25,205 nucleotides of DNA from an uncultured Erysipelotrichaceae bacterium (GCA_902783435.1 CACZQV010000022.1:1-25205); one strand, 5' to 3'; positions 15,165 through 23,416 are shown, numbered from the stretch's first letter. Made by a program: numbers and translations. The notes: generated by a model from the letters alone, not told the origin.

Positions 15165-16145
15165 ATGGAATTTAGACGTGTTGATTTAGATAGTGTTAAT
15201 GAAGAAGAGTTGTTAAGATTATTAGATTATAATGTTAGATGTGCAACTTTTATAAAACAAGAAATTGATAAGTTGAAACAGGCTACTACTTCATCTAATA
15301 GTAAAGTTAGTGTTATTACTAAACATTTAGAAGAGGTAAAAGTAAAAAGAGAAGAAGTAGAAGATAAAGCTTTTGAAGAAAAGGTAAAAAAACATTTAAA
15401 GGATGTTAAAGCGTTAGATTTAAATGATATTGAAGAAAATATTTATGGTGTTTTACCTATACATAGAGATTATCGATATGAAAAAATAATAAGACGTGTA
15501 ATTCTTGAATTAAAGAAAGAAATTGATGATATTAATGCAATTATTGTTGAAGAAGGAGAAGATATATCTAAAAGTGATTTTGAAGAATTAACTACAGATA
15601 TTAAGAATTATTTCAAAAGAATAGAAGTATTAAGAAATGTATTAAAGGAAGAAAAGTCTGAAGATGTAGATGATAATATAGATAATACTTTAGTATTTAT
15701 TCCTACACAATCTGGTAATCCTAGATTATTAGATGATTTAGATAATAATATACCTAGTCCTTTCTATGATGAATTTTTAGAATTGTTTAATTCTATTAAA
15801 GATGGATCTTTTAAAGGAGCTAAAAGATTTAATAAGAATAGAAAATTATCTGAATTACGTGAAGTTAAGGGTAATCATTTAAGAATTACTTACTTTAAAC
15901 TTGGTAAGAATACTTATGGTATTTTAACTGCATTTATAAAGAAAACTACTACTTCTCATGGATATCGTAATATGTTAGAAACAAGATACAAGGACTATAA
16001 GAATAGTGTTGAATCTAAGATAAAAGAAAATTTAAATAATGAAGAATTTTTACAATTACAAAAAGATTATGAAATAGAAGTACTTAGAAAACTAGGAATA
16101 GAAGAAGAAATAGCTATACAAAAAGTAAAGAAGGGGAATGATTAA
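15165..16145 (+). CDS. Helical protein with C-terminal RelE/HigB-like domain
   Basis: The protein has 326 residues and starts at ATG 15165 behind AGGGGG (15152-15157). Residues 1-165 are charged and helical, with likely coiled coils (25-75 and 110-165). Residues about 174-285 match the pattern of RelE/HigB/Gp49-type toxins: a helix ending NSIKDGSFKGAKRF, then KLSELREVKGNHLRITYFKLGKNTYGILTAFIKKTTT, with the usual L-ELR, R-I-Y-F and L-x-F-x-KK positions. A helical tail follows. Free toxins of this fold are about 100 residues and cut mRNA on the ribosome; here the domain sits inside a larger protein. The next gene follows after one base, so the two products probably act together. The domain call is by eye. 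Confidence 0.65.
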   Translation: MEFRRVDLDSVNEEELLRLLDYNVRCATFIKQEIDKLKQATTSSNSKVSVITKHLEEVKVKREEVEDKAFEEKVKKHLKDVKALDLNDIEENIYGVLPIHRDYRYEKIIRRVILELKKEIDDINAIIVEEGEDISKSDFEELTTDIKNYFKRIEVLRNVLKEEKSEDVDDNIDNTLVFIPTQSGNPRLLDDLDNNIPSPFYDEFLELFNSIKDGSFKGAKRFNKNRKLSELREVKGNHLRITYFKLGKNTYGILTAFIKKTTTSHGYRNMLETRYKDYKNSVESKIKENLNNEEFLQLQKDYEIEVLRKLGIEEEIAIQKVKKGND

Positions 16146-16146
16146 T

Positions 16147-18033
16147 ATGACTAAACAGGATCTTATTAATAGAAGTTTAACTGAAATAGATAAGTTAAAG
16201 AATGATAACAATATTGATACTAGTGAATTAGATTTTTATAAAGAGTTTGTATCTAAGTATTCTCCATTCTCTATAGAGATGCTTAAAAATATATCTTATG
16301 GTGATTATTTTAAAGCGGCTTTTAATTGTACTGTTAAAACTGTAGCTAATAAAAAAATTGTAGGTGATTTAGCTAATATTCCATATTCTAAAATAGATGA
16401 AGATTTCAGTAAATTTTGTTATATATTTGATAGTATAACTACTGAAGATTTGTATGTATTATCTAAAGCATTGATGATAATAGCTGAAAAAAAATTAGAT
16501 GATAAGATTATTGAAAGTATTAAAGATAATAATAAACGTAGAGGTATTAGAAGCATGAAAGAATTATTATCTTCAAGTGAAGATGAAGTATTATCCACTT
16601 ATTTTGAAATGTTTCTTGAAGATAAATGTAATGATATTTTACCTTTATTAGAATATAACAAAAAAGATTATATGCTTGTAGGTGGTTTATTAGGATCTAT
16701 TCTTGAGATGAAAAGTATTGCAGAAAACGATGAAAGTATTAATATGCAATTTCAAGCTAGTAGAACAAAATATAGATTTAAATTAAGTGAAAAAGATAAG
16801 AATAAAATATTAGATAAATTATATAAAGATACTTTTATGGTTGATGAATTAAAAAGATGTTTCTTAGGAATAGGTGATTATTATTCTAAACTTAATAAAA
16901 AGTATCAAAGTTGGGAAAGAGATAAAGCTAAAAAAATAAGTGCTTATGAAGGATTTATTAATGCTTTAACTAGGATATTTAATAATAATGAAATTGTTAA
17001 TTATGAAAGTATAATTAAAAAAATACCAGATGATGAAATTAGATTAGAATTTTTAAAATTAGTATATCAACATAATAATGTTTTATACGAAGATTTAGAG
17101 TCTACATATAAAGAATTATCTAGGAATTCTACAGTTAATTATTTAGCTTTACTTAAAAAATATGATATTTCTAAAGATGAGATTGATCTTAGTAAGGTTA
17201 TGAAAAATGATTATGATGAAGTAGAAAGATTATTAAACATAATAGTTAAAATAGTAGAAGATAAAGATACTATTATTAAGGCTATACAAGTTACTGATAT
17301 GAAAACTTGTGAATTCTTAAAAATGTTAAAGGATAGAGGAGCTTTAAGTATTAATAGTTTTATAAAGTATTCTGATGTTTTTGACCCAAATAGTAGTACA
17401 TTTGAAATATTAGATGAGAATATAAAAACACTTAATAGTTATTCTATTAACCCTACATTGTTTATTAATAATTCTAATATTTTATTAGAATGTGATTTAA
17501 AAGAAAGATTAAGTGTATTAGATGATTATAAGTTAATTAAGTCTATGAAGAATAATGGTGATTATAGTTATTTAGCTAAAGATAATTTAGAATCTTTAAT
17601 TGATAAGATAATCGAACTTGGATATGAAAAGTATTTATCTGATGATTTAACTTTATTAAATGAAGATAATTGGGATAGATTATATGTACTTAAAACTATT
17701 GGAGAAGAAGTTAAAAAGAAATCTGATTTATTAGCTGTATTAAGAGATAATGATTTCTTAGTATCTGATTCTAAAATTAGTAAATATATAGCTAATGTAG
17801 TACCTTGTTATAACTATAATGATAGTTTAAATATAAGTGTTTTAAATGATTTTAATGGTACTGAAAGAGCTTATAATATTAATGGTGTTATAATATCTAA
17901 AAATAGATTTAGAAGAAATTATAATAATAATGAAAAAGCTCCATTATTAAAGAATTTAGTAGATGGTGGAATATATAGTAGAGATGAAGTTGAATTAATA
18001 GAAAAAAGTATTACTGAAACAAAACAAAAATAG
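16147..18033 (+). CDS. Large helical protein of unknown function, partner of the RelE-like gene
   Basis: The protein has 628 residues. ATG 16147 is preferred, since AAGGGG (16131-16136) is then 10 bases away; ATG 16138 would be only 1 base from it. I recognise no family. The sequence is almost entirely predicted helix with repeating blocks of about 35-45 residues rich in Leu, Lys, Asp and Glu (for example YNKKDYMLVGGLLGSILEMK and DDEIRLEFLKLVYQ), which suggests an alpha-solenoid or scaffold. The last 70 residues (from SVLNDFNGTERAYNINGVII) look like a short strand-containing module with GVIISKNRFRRN. There is no signal peptide or membrane segment. It lies one base behind the RelE-like gene under one strong promoter. 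No clear terminator follows before the rplU promoter. Confidence 0.72.
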   Translation: MTKQDLINRSLTEIDKLKNDNNIDTSELDFYKEFVSKYSPFSIEMLKNISYGDYFKAAFNCTVKTVANKKIVGDLANIPYSKIDEDFSKFCYIFDSITTEDLYVLSKALMIIAEKKLDDKIIESIKDNNKRRGIRSMKELLSSSEDEVLSTYFEMFLEDKCNDILPLLEYNKKDYMLVGGLLGSILEMKSIAENDESINMQFQASRTKYRFKLSEKDKNKILDKLYKDTFMVDELKRCFLGIGDYYSKLNKKYQSWERDKAKKISAYEGFINALTRIFNNNEIVNYESIIKKIPDDEIRLEFLKLVYQHNNVLYEDLESTYKELSRNSTVNYLALLKKYDISKDEIDLSKVMKNDYDEVERLLNIIVKIVEDKDTIIKAIQVTDMKTCEFLKMLKDRGALSINSFIKYSDVFDPNSSTFEILDENIKTLNSYSINPTLFINNSNILLECDLKERLSVLDDYKLIKSMKNNGDYSYLAKDNLESLIDKIIELGYEKYLSDDLTLLNEDNWDRLYVLKTIGEEVKKKSDLLAVLRDNDFLVSDSKISKYIANVVPCYNYNDSLNISVLNDFNGTERAYNINGVIISKNRFRRNYNNNEKAPLLKNLVDGGIYSRDEVELIEKSITETKQK

Positions 18034-18042
18034 TTATAATTG

Positions 18043-18071
18043 TTGACTATTTATATGTTTCATGATACAAT
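18043..18071 (+). promoter_or_regulatory. Sigma-A promoter for rplU-prp-rpmA
   Basis: TTGACT (18043-18048), a 17-base spacer ending in TGA (extended -10), then TACAAT (18066-18071). Transcription should start near 18078, leaving a leader of about 94 nt before rplU. Confidence 0.85.
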
Positions 18072-18078
18072 CTATATG

Positions 18079-18160
18079 TTTGACGCCTCATGCTCAAACC
18101 GCATTGAATAGGTAAAAACACTTTTGTGTACCTTAAGAGCGAGTCTTAAGTTTAAAAAAA
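18079..18160 (+). promoter_or_regulatory. Structured rplU leader, probable L21-type autoregulatory element
   Basis: Three hairpins are visible. CCT-ATGC (18086-18093) pairs with GCAT-AGG (18101-18112) around TCAAACC. GGT...ACAC pairs with GTGT-ACC around TTTT (18111-18132). CTTAAG (18132-18137) pairs with CTTAAG (18145-18150) around AGCGAGT. The leader is much less AT-rich than nearby intergenic DNA. Firmicute rplU genes often carry an L21 leader that is thought to bind a ribosomal protein for feedback. The assignment rests on context and structure, not on a covariance match. Confidence 0.65.
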
Positions 18161-18171
18161 GGAGGTATAAT

Positions 18172-18474
18172 ATGAACGCAGTTATTAAAGTTGGTGGAAA
18201 GCAATATTACGTAACTGAAGGTACTGAAATCTTTGCTGAAAAGATTGATGCAGTTGAAGGTGATGTTGTAACTTTTAATCAAGTTCTAGCAATTGATAGT
18301 AAAGTTGGAAATCCTTATCTTACAAATGCTACTGTTCAAGGTGAAGTTGTTAAGAACGGTAAAGGAAAGAAAATTACAGTTTTCAAATACAAGAGTAAAG
18401 ATAGATCTAACCGTAAGAAACAAGGACATAGACAACCTTATACTAAAATTAAAATTACTAAAATTAATGGTTAA
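18172..18474 (+). CDS. rplU: Ribosomal protein L21
   Basis: The protein has 100 residues, the normal length. ATG 18172 lies 5 bases behind GGAGGT (18161-18166), preceded by an A-tract; earlier in-frame starts fall in the leader hairpins. The start [16 protein letters not shown] and the end [24 protein letters not shown], given here in overview, are the conserved L21 signatures (residues 2-17 and about 72-95). L21 binds 23S rRNA in the large subunit. Codons end in C more often than in the neighbouring operon (AAC, ATC, TTC), as expected for high expression. The gene heads the classical rplU-prp-rpmA order of Firmicutes, with prp 2 bases downstream. Confidence 0.97.
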   Translation: MNAVIKVGGKQYYVTEGTEIFAEKIDAVEGDVVTFNQVLAIDSKVGNPYLTNATVQGEVVKNGKGKKITVFKYKSKDRSNRKKQGHRQPYTKIKITKING

Positions 18475-18476
18475 TT

Positions 18477-18779
18477 ATGATTAAAGTAAATATTTTTAAA
18501 GAAAAATCAAAATACAAGAAAATTACTATATTAGGTCATGCAATGTATGATGATTATGGTAAAGATATTGTATGTAGTGCATGTAGTAGTATAGTTACTA
18601 CAACAATTAATGGTATACTTGCACTAGATAAAGGTAGTCTAGATTATATGGTTACTAAAAAGGGTATGTCAATCAATATTAAAAATGATGATGAAACTAC
18701 TCAAATATTAATCAATAATATGGTTAGTCTTTTAAAAGAGTTAGAAGGAAATTATCCTGATAACATTGAAGTAAAGTAA
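18477..18779 (+). CDS. prp: Ribosomal-processing cysteine protease Prp
   Basis: The protein has 100 residues and starts at ATG 18477, 2 bases after the rplU stop; it has no strong ribosome binding site, so it is probably translated by coupling to rpl[19 protein letters not shown] carries the catalytic pair His21 and Cys33, matching the His22/Cys34 dyad of the S. aureus enzyme. In Firmicutes Prp removes the N-terminal extension of L27, an essential step for ribosome function. Its position between rplU and rpmA is canonical. The L32 in this window carries nearly the same cleavage motif, which makes L32 a candidate second substrate. Confidence 0.95.
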   Translation: MIKVNIFKEKSKYKKITILGHAMYDDYGKDIVCSACSSIVTTTINGILALDKGSLDYMVTKKGMSINIKNDDETTQILINNMVSLLKELEGNYPDNIEVK

Positions 18780-18790
18780 GGAGGAGAATT

Positions 18791-19081
18791 ATGAAGTTTT
18801 TAAAATTAGATATTCAATTATTTGCTCACCACAAAGGGCAAGGATCTACATCTAATGGTCGTGATTCTGCAGGACGTAGACTAGGAGCTAAAGCAGCTGA
18901 TGGTGAATTCGTTACAGCTGGTTCTATCATATATCGTCAAAGAGGAACTAAAATATTCCCAGGAGTAAATACAGGTCGTGGTAAAGATGATACTATTTTC
19001 TCTAAAGTAGATGGAATTGTTAAGTTCGAACGTTTAGGAAGAGATAAGAAACAAGCTTCTGTTTATCCAGTAGGTGAATAA
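18791..19081 (+). CDS. rpmA: Ribosomal protein L27 with Prp-cleaved extension
   Basis: The protein has 96 residues and starts at ATG 18791 behind AAGGAGGAG. The N-terminus [12 protein letters not shown], followed by HHKGQGS, is the Firmicute extension ending in FA, after which Prp cuts. The mature protein would begin [14 protein letters not shown], putting its N-terminal tail near the peptidyl-transferase centre. The rest ([32 protein letters not shown]) is standard L27. It is followed by a terminator, so rplU-prp-rpmA forms one unit. Codon use shows the bias of highly expressed genes (CGT, TTC). Confidence 0.98.
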   Translation: MKFLKLDIQLFAHHKGQGSTSNGRDSAGRRLGAKAADGEFVTAGSIIYRQRGTKIFPGVNTGRGKDDTIFSKVDGIVKFERLGRDKKQASVYPVGE

Positions 19082-19090
19082 TAGAGTGTA

Positions 19091-19116
19091 AAGGACCGTT
19101 TAAGGTTCTTTTTTTT
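19091..19116 (+). terminator. Intrinsic terminator after rpmA
   Basis: AAGGACC (19091-19097) pairs with GGTTCTT (19104-19110; one G-T pair) around a 6-base loop, followed by a T-tract to 19116. It closes the rplU-prp-rpmA unit. Confidence 0.88.
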
Positions 19117-19131
19117 AATAATAAACTATAG

Positions 19132-19137
19132 TATAAT
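19132..19137 (+). promoter_or_regulatory. -10 box for the DUF1292-obgE group
   Basis: TATAAT lies 15 bases after the rpmA terminator T-tract. The place for a -35 box (19109-19114) falls in the T-tract and does not match. The ribosome binding site AGAGGTG starts 6 bases downstream, at the expected transcription start. Support is moderate. Confidence 0.45.
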
Positions 19138-19157
19138 ATAATCAGAGGTGTGATTAT

Positions 19158-19424
19158 ATGAATAATAAGATAAAGGTTTATAATGAGAATAACGAATTGG
19201 AAGAAATAGAAGTATTAGATTTTTTTCAATTAGAAGAATTTGATCATGAATATGCTTTATATACTAAGAATGAAGAGGTTGGTACTGACGTAGTTACTTA
19301 TGTTTCAATAATGAATCAAGTTGGGCCTGATGAATTTAGATTTGAGGCAATAACTAATCCAGAAGAGGCAAAGAAGGTTGAAGAAAAAGTTCAACAAGAA
19401 ATAGATTTATTATTAGAACAATAG
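19158..19424 (+). CDS. DUF1292 family protein (YrzB-like)
   Basis: The protein has 88 residues and starts at ATG 19158 behind AGAGGTG (19144-19150). It is acidic and begins with short strands, followed by LDFFQLEEFDHEYALYTKNE and DVVTYVSIMNQ, then a helical tail, the layout of DUF1292 proteins (B. subtilis YrzB), which are small, cytosolic and of unknown function. In other Firmicutes DUF1292 genes sit near alaS-ruvX (yrzL-yrrK); here it lies between rpmA and obgE. Its TAG stop is part of the AGGAGG ribosome binding site of the next gene. Confidence 0.82.
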   Translation: MNNKIKVYNENNELEEIEVLDFFQLEEFDHEYALYTKNEEVGTDVVTYVSIMNQVGPDEFRFEAITNPEEAKKVEEKVQQEIDLLLEQ

Positions 19425-19434
19425 GAGGTTTACT

Positions 19435-21360
19435 ATGTTTGATAAAGAGTTATATGAAATAGTATTAAAAGATAGAGAATCAAAATTAAACGATGCAAAA
19501 GCTCAAAATCCAGTAAATCAAGATGAAGTAGATGATTTAACTAAAGAAGTAAATTATTTAAAAGCTACTCTTATAAGATATAAAATTGCAGTATTATTGG
19601 GATTAAGTAATGATTCATCATATACTAGTATTAATTATTTAGGAATAGAGGAAGAAGATGTTAATGACTTTAATTTAAATTCAACTGAATTAGCTGAATA
19701 TAATAGTTTAATAGCTCAAATTCCAAAAGATCAATTACAACTATATAAAGTAAGAAAAAGAATGGCTGGATTTTTAAATCCAAATATTAGTGATAAGTAT
19801 AAAGAAAATGATTATGTTGGTATTGAAAAAATTAATCCTAATTTAACAAAATATAATCTTACACAAGAACAAATAAGAGAATATAGATTATTAATTGCTC
19901 AAGCAATTAGAATAGGTTCTGATACTACTAAAAAAGTTGATGTAGAAGAAGCTGCATTAGAAATAATGAAAGATATTTTTGATAAATTAAATATTGATGA
20001 TATAGATCAATATAATAGTATTAAAGATAATTACTTAGATACAATAGATGGTTTAATTAATCATATAGATCAAGATAAAAAAAATTCTATTTTTACTGGT
20101 GCTTCTAATTATAATTTAGTTATAGATTTAAAACAAAAATATCCAGATTTAAATATATCAATGGATATAAAAGGTGTAACAGAATTATTAAAATTACTTG
20201 AAACTGATTTAGAAGAAGATGTATATAATGATTATTTAACATTATTTTGTCAAAGTATAAATATTTTATATCAAGATCCTAATAATAAAGATGAAATAGA
20301 AAGATTAATTAATGGTATAGATAAGAATAATTATCTTTTAAGAAGTGATTTAAGTTCAAGGATAAATATTAATAATGTAGATTTAAAATTAAAAGATGAT
20401 GAATTAAAAGATGTTTTTGAATACTTAGATAGAAATTATAATCATATGCCTGAAGAGGATAGAGAAAAATATTATTCATTAGTAGAATCTAAGATTACTA
20501 ATAATATTTCAGATTTAGATAAAGTGGGTGAAATTAATAAATTATTATTATCTGTTAATAATGATGATTTATCTAATAGATTAAAAGGTAAGTTTTCAAA
20601 TAATAAGTATTCTGAATTTAAAGATGAACATTTAAATTCATATCAATCTTTAGTTCAAAGTGAAATAGCTAAACTTGAAGCTAAAAAGAAAGTTTATGAA
20701 AATAAAACTTCTTCTTCAGGTAATATAAGTTCTTATTATGAAACTAAAGCTAGAGAACTTCAAAAAGAAATAGATACTTTAAAAGGTATTAAAGAAGATT
20801 ATAGTGGTAATGTTTTATTAGAAACATTAGATTCAACATATAATAAACAAACTGATAAGATAATTAAAATAGAAAAAGAAATAATGGAATTAAAGCAATT
20901 AAAAGAACAAGTTAATTCTAAATTTCATAAGAAGGCTATTGATAATAGGATTCTTAAAGAAAACAATAGAATAAAGCAATTACAACAACGTCAAGGTAAG
21001 ATAGTAGGAGTTCAAAAGACTATTATGGCTCCTAAATTATGGATAGAACAAAAGAGAAATAAAGCTGATAGATATTTAGAATCTAGAAAAGAGGTTCTTA
21101 CTGATTATTCTAATGATTATCAAAAAATGGCTGATAATGAACGAAATTTAGGTGGAATGTTTAGTGATGTTAAAGCTACTTTCTATGAATTTCAATCAAA
21201 AAGATATGGTACTAAAGCAGAACTTAATCAAAAGATGTTTGATATGTTAAGTGATGCGAAAGTTACAATAAAAGGACGTATGCAACAAATGATTAATAAG
21301 AATACGTTAGATCAATTAAGACAAAGACAACAACAACAAGTTCAAACACAAACTATATAA
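19435..21360 (+). CDS. Large coiled-coil protein of unknown function
   Basis: The protein has 641 residues and starts at ATG 19435 behind AGGAGGT, which overlaps the previous TAG. I recognise no family. An N-terminal helical hairpin with heptads (residues 8-55) is followed by an all-helical middle with blocks around YNSLIAQIPKDQLQLYKVRKRM and a repeat-like YRLLIAQAIRIG; the shared L-L-I-A-Q pattern suggests an internal duplication of about 75 residues. Residues about 410-530 form a long charged coiled coil, and the C-terminus is glutamine-rich (QLRQRQQQQVQTQ). No signal peptide or membrane segment is seen. It is translated with DUF1292 and lies 18 bases before obgE. A structural or ribosome-linked role is possible but unproven. 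Confidence 0.72.
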   Translation: MFDKELYEIVLKDRESKLNDAKAQNPVNQDEVDDLTKEVNYLKATLIRYKIAVLLGLSNDSSYTSINYLGIEEEDVNDFNLNSTELAEYNSLIAQIPKDQLQLYKVRKRMAGFLNPNISDKYKENDYVGIEKINPNLTKYNLTQEQIREYRLLIAQAIRIGSDTTKKVDVEEAALEIMKDIFDKLNIDDIDQYNSIKDNYLDTIDGLINHIDQDKKNSIFTGASNYNLVIDLKQKYPDLNISMDIKGVTELLKLLETDLEEDVYNDYLTLFCQSINILYQDPNNKDEIERLINGIDKNNYLLRSDLSSRININNVDLKLKDDELKDVFEYLDRNYNHMPEEDREKYYSLVESKITNNISDLDKVGEINKLLLSVNNDDLSNRLKGKFSNNKYSEFKDEHLNSYQSLVQSEIAKLEAKKKVYENKTSSSGNISSYYETKARELQKEIDTLKGIKEDYSGNVLLETLDSTYNKQTDKIIKIEKEIMELKQLKEQVNSKFHKKAIDNRILKENNRIKQLQQRQGKIVGVQKTIMAPKLWIEQKRNKADRYLESRKEVLTDYSNDYQKMADNERNLGGMFSDVKATFYEFQSKRYGTKAELNQKMFDMLSDAKVTIKGRMQQMINKNTLDQLRQRQQQQVQTQTI

Positions 21361-21378
21361 AGTTAAGGAGGTGCTTTC

Positions 21379-22653
21379 ATGTTTGTCGATGAAGTAGAAA
21401 TAAAGGTAGAAGCAGGAAAAGGTGGAGATGGATGCACCGCTTTTCGTCGTGAAAAATATGTAGAAATGGGTGGACCTTATGGTGGTAATGGAGGTCATGG
21501 TGCAGATATAATTTTTAAAGTTGATGAAGGACTACATACATTACTTGATTTAAGATATCAAAAGACTATTAAGGGAGCTAATGGAGAAAATGGTAGAGGT
21601 AAGAATCAACATGGTAAAGGTGCAGAACCTTTAGTTGTTAAGGTACCATTAGGTACTGTAGTTACTGATTTAGAAACAGGATTTATAATTGCAGATTTAT
21701 CTCATAAAAATCAAGAAGAAATAATTGCTCGTGGTGGTAGAGGAGGACGAGGAAATACTGCATTTAAGACTCAAACTAATACAGCTCCTAATTATTCTGA
21801 AAATGGTGAAGAAGGAGAACACAAAACTTTAAAAGTAGAAGTTAAAATGTTAGCTGATGTTGGTTTAGTTGGATTACCTAGTGTAGGTAAAAGTACAATA
21901 ATATCTTGTGTATCTAGATCTAAACCTAAAATAGCTGCATATCATTTTACTACTTTAAATCCTAATTTAGGAGTAGTTAAAAGTAGTGATGGAAGAAGTT
22001 TTGTAATGGCAGATTTACCAGGACTTATAGAAGGAGCAAGTGAAGGTGAAGGACTTGGAGATAAGTTCTTAAGACATATTGAGAGAACTAGAGTAATAGC
22101 TCATGTGGTTGATATGGCTGGAAGTGAAGGAAGAGATCCGTATGAAGACTTTATATTAATTAATAAAGAATTAGAAGCTTTTAATGAAAAATTAATTAAA
22201 AAACCAATGATAGTTATTGCTAATAAGATGGATTTACCTGAAGCAAAAGAAAACTTAGAAGAGTTTAAAAAGAAGGTAGATTTAGATATATATGAAGTTA
22301 GTGCTGCTACTAATATGGGACTTAATTTAGTAGTAGATAAATTAGCTGATATGTTAGATGAAATACCAAATAATCCACTTTATGATGAGAGTCAAATAGA
22401 GTCTCATGTATTATATAAATTTAAGAAAGAAGAACCATATACAATTACTAAAGAAGATGAAGGATTATGGGTTATTTCAGGTAAAGAAATAGAGAAGATA
22501 TTTAAAATGACTAAATTCTCATCTGAAGAAGCTGTATATAAATTCGCTAAGAAATTAAAAAGAATGGGAATAGATGATAAATTAAGAGAAATGGGAGCTG
22601 AAGTTGGAGATCAAGTAAGAATTTTAGACTTCTATTTTGATTATAAAGATTAG
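21379..22653 (+). CDS. obgE: GTPase Obg (CgtA)
   Basis: The protein has 424 residues and starts at ATG 21379 behind AAGGAGGTG (21365-21373). It has the three Obg domains. The glycine-rich Obg fold (1-158) includes GKGGDGCTAFRREKY and GGRGGRGNTAF. The GTPase domain has G1 GLPSVGKST (165-173), G2 TT (191-192), G3 DLPG (212-215), G4 NKMD (282-285) and G5 SAAT. A C-terminal OCT domain (about 345-424) ends HVLYKFKKEEP...VGDQVRILDFYF. Obg acts in late 50S assembly and stress signalling. Its place downstream of rplU-rpmA is conserved in bacteria, here with two extra genes between. Its TAG stop overlaps the ribosome binding site of the next gene. Confidence 0.98.
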   Translation: MFVDEVEIKVEAGKGGDGCTAFRREKYVEMGGPYGGNGGHGADIIFKVDEGLHTLLDLRYQKTIKGANGENGRGKNQHGKGAEPLVVKVPLGTVVTDLETGFIIADLSHKNQEEIIARGGRGGRGNTAFKTQTNTAPNYSENGEEGEHKTLKVEVKMLADVGLVGLPSVGKSTIISCVSRSKPKIAAYHFTTLNPNLGVVKSSDGRSFVMADLPGLIEGASEGEGLGDKFLRHIERTRVIAHVVDMAGSEGRDPYEDFILINKELEAFNEKLIKKPMIVIANKMDLPEAKENLEEFKKKVDLDIYEVSAATNMGLNLVVDKLADMLDEIPNNPLYDESQIESHVLYKFKKEEPYTITKEDEGLWVISGKEIEKIFKMTKFSSEEAVYKFAKKLKRMGIDDKLREMGAEVGDQVRILDFYFDYKD

Positions 22654-22661
22654 GTGGTTTT

Positions 22662-23360
22662 ATGATAACAATTAGTACATTTAATATTCAAAATGATATA
22701 AAAAATTATTCAAAAGATAAATGTAATGAAATTATTAAATATTTAAATAATAATAAAATAGATATACTTAACCTACAGGAAGTATATTCTTTTTTAGATA
22801 GAGATTTATCTAGAAATATAGAATCTTTAAATTATAAAATGTTTGGTAAATATAGATTCTTTTTTAAGAGAATATTTAATCGTATTAATGAAAAAACACC
22901 TATAATTACAAGATATAATGTAATTAGTTATAAAACATATAATTTACCTTTTTTACCATCTACATTAAAAAGAATAATGACTAAAGTAGAAGTTGAAATA
23001 GATGGTAAAATAGTATCTATTTATAATACTCATTTAGATTATATGTTAGATATTACTAAGAAAAGACAATTAAAAAGAATATATAAAATTATAAGTAAAG
23101 ATAATAATCCTATTATTTTAACTGGTGATTTTAATTTAAAGAATAATAATGATATATTTAATAATTTTATAGATAAATTAAAAAATATTAATATTAATCA
23201 TATAGATGTATTAGATAATACTTGGAAGCCTTCTAAGTATCATAGAGCTATTGATCATGTATTTTTATCTGATGATTTTGTATTAAAAAATAAAAAAATA
23301 GTTAAAAATATTGATATTAGTGATCATTATCCTATATTGATGAATATTGATTTTAAGTAA
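22662..23360 (+). CDS. Endonuclease/exonuclease/phosphatase-family hydrolase
   Basis: The protein has 232 residues and starts at ATG 22662 behind AGGTGG, which overlaps the obgE stop. It is a compact EEP-fold enzyme: STFNIQND (Asn8), LNLQE (Glu40, metal), YNTHLDY, ILTGDFNLKNN, AIDHVFLS and ISDHYPI. All catalytic motifs of the fold are present. The fold covers DNA repair nucleases, sphingomyelinases and other phosphodiesterases. The short length, with no added domain and no signal peptide, suggests a cytosolic enzyme of unknown substrate. It shares the obgE transcript and ends in a hairpin that includes its stop codon. Confidence 0.9.
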   Translation: MITISTFNIQNDIKNYSKDKCNEIIKYLNNNKIDILNLQEVYSFLDRDLSRNIESLNYKMFGKYRFFFKRIFNRINEKTPIITRYNVISYKTYNLPFLPSTLKRIMTKVEVEIDGKIVSIYNTHLDYMLDITKKRQLKRIYKIISKDNNPIILTGDFNLKNNNDIFNNFIDKLKNININHIDVLDNTWKPSKYHRAIDHVFLSDDFVLKNKKIVKNIDISDHYPILMNIDFK

Positions 23361-23377
23361 ATTTTTTATTTACTTTT
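23355..23377 (+). terminator. Hairpin with short T-tract over the EEP stop codon
   Basis: AAGTAAAT (23355-23362) pairs with ATTTACTT (23368-23375) around TTTTT. The TAA stop (23358-23360) is in the stem. The following T-tract is short, so termination may be partial. Confidence 0.6.
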
Positions 23378-23397
23378 ACAAATAATTAATTTAAAAT
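23369..23397 (+). promoter_or_regulatory. Probable promoter for the methyltransferase-like gene
   Basis: TTTACT (23369-23374), a 17-base spacer, then TAAAAT (23392-23397). The -35 box lies in the right arm of the hairpin of the preceding gene. The ribosome binding site AAGGGG begins 7 bases after the -10 box. Confidence 0.5.
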
Positions 23398-23416
23398 ATT
23401 TGGCAAGGGGATACAT

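Noticed and set aside
15165..18033. Prophage or integrated element carrying the two-gene operon
   Set aside because: No integrase, transposase, att-like repeats or tRNA flanks are visible, and base composition matches the neighbours.
18293..18484. Second + strand frame inside rplU
   Set aside because: It lies out of frame within a conserved ribosomal protein gene and has no recognisable product.
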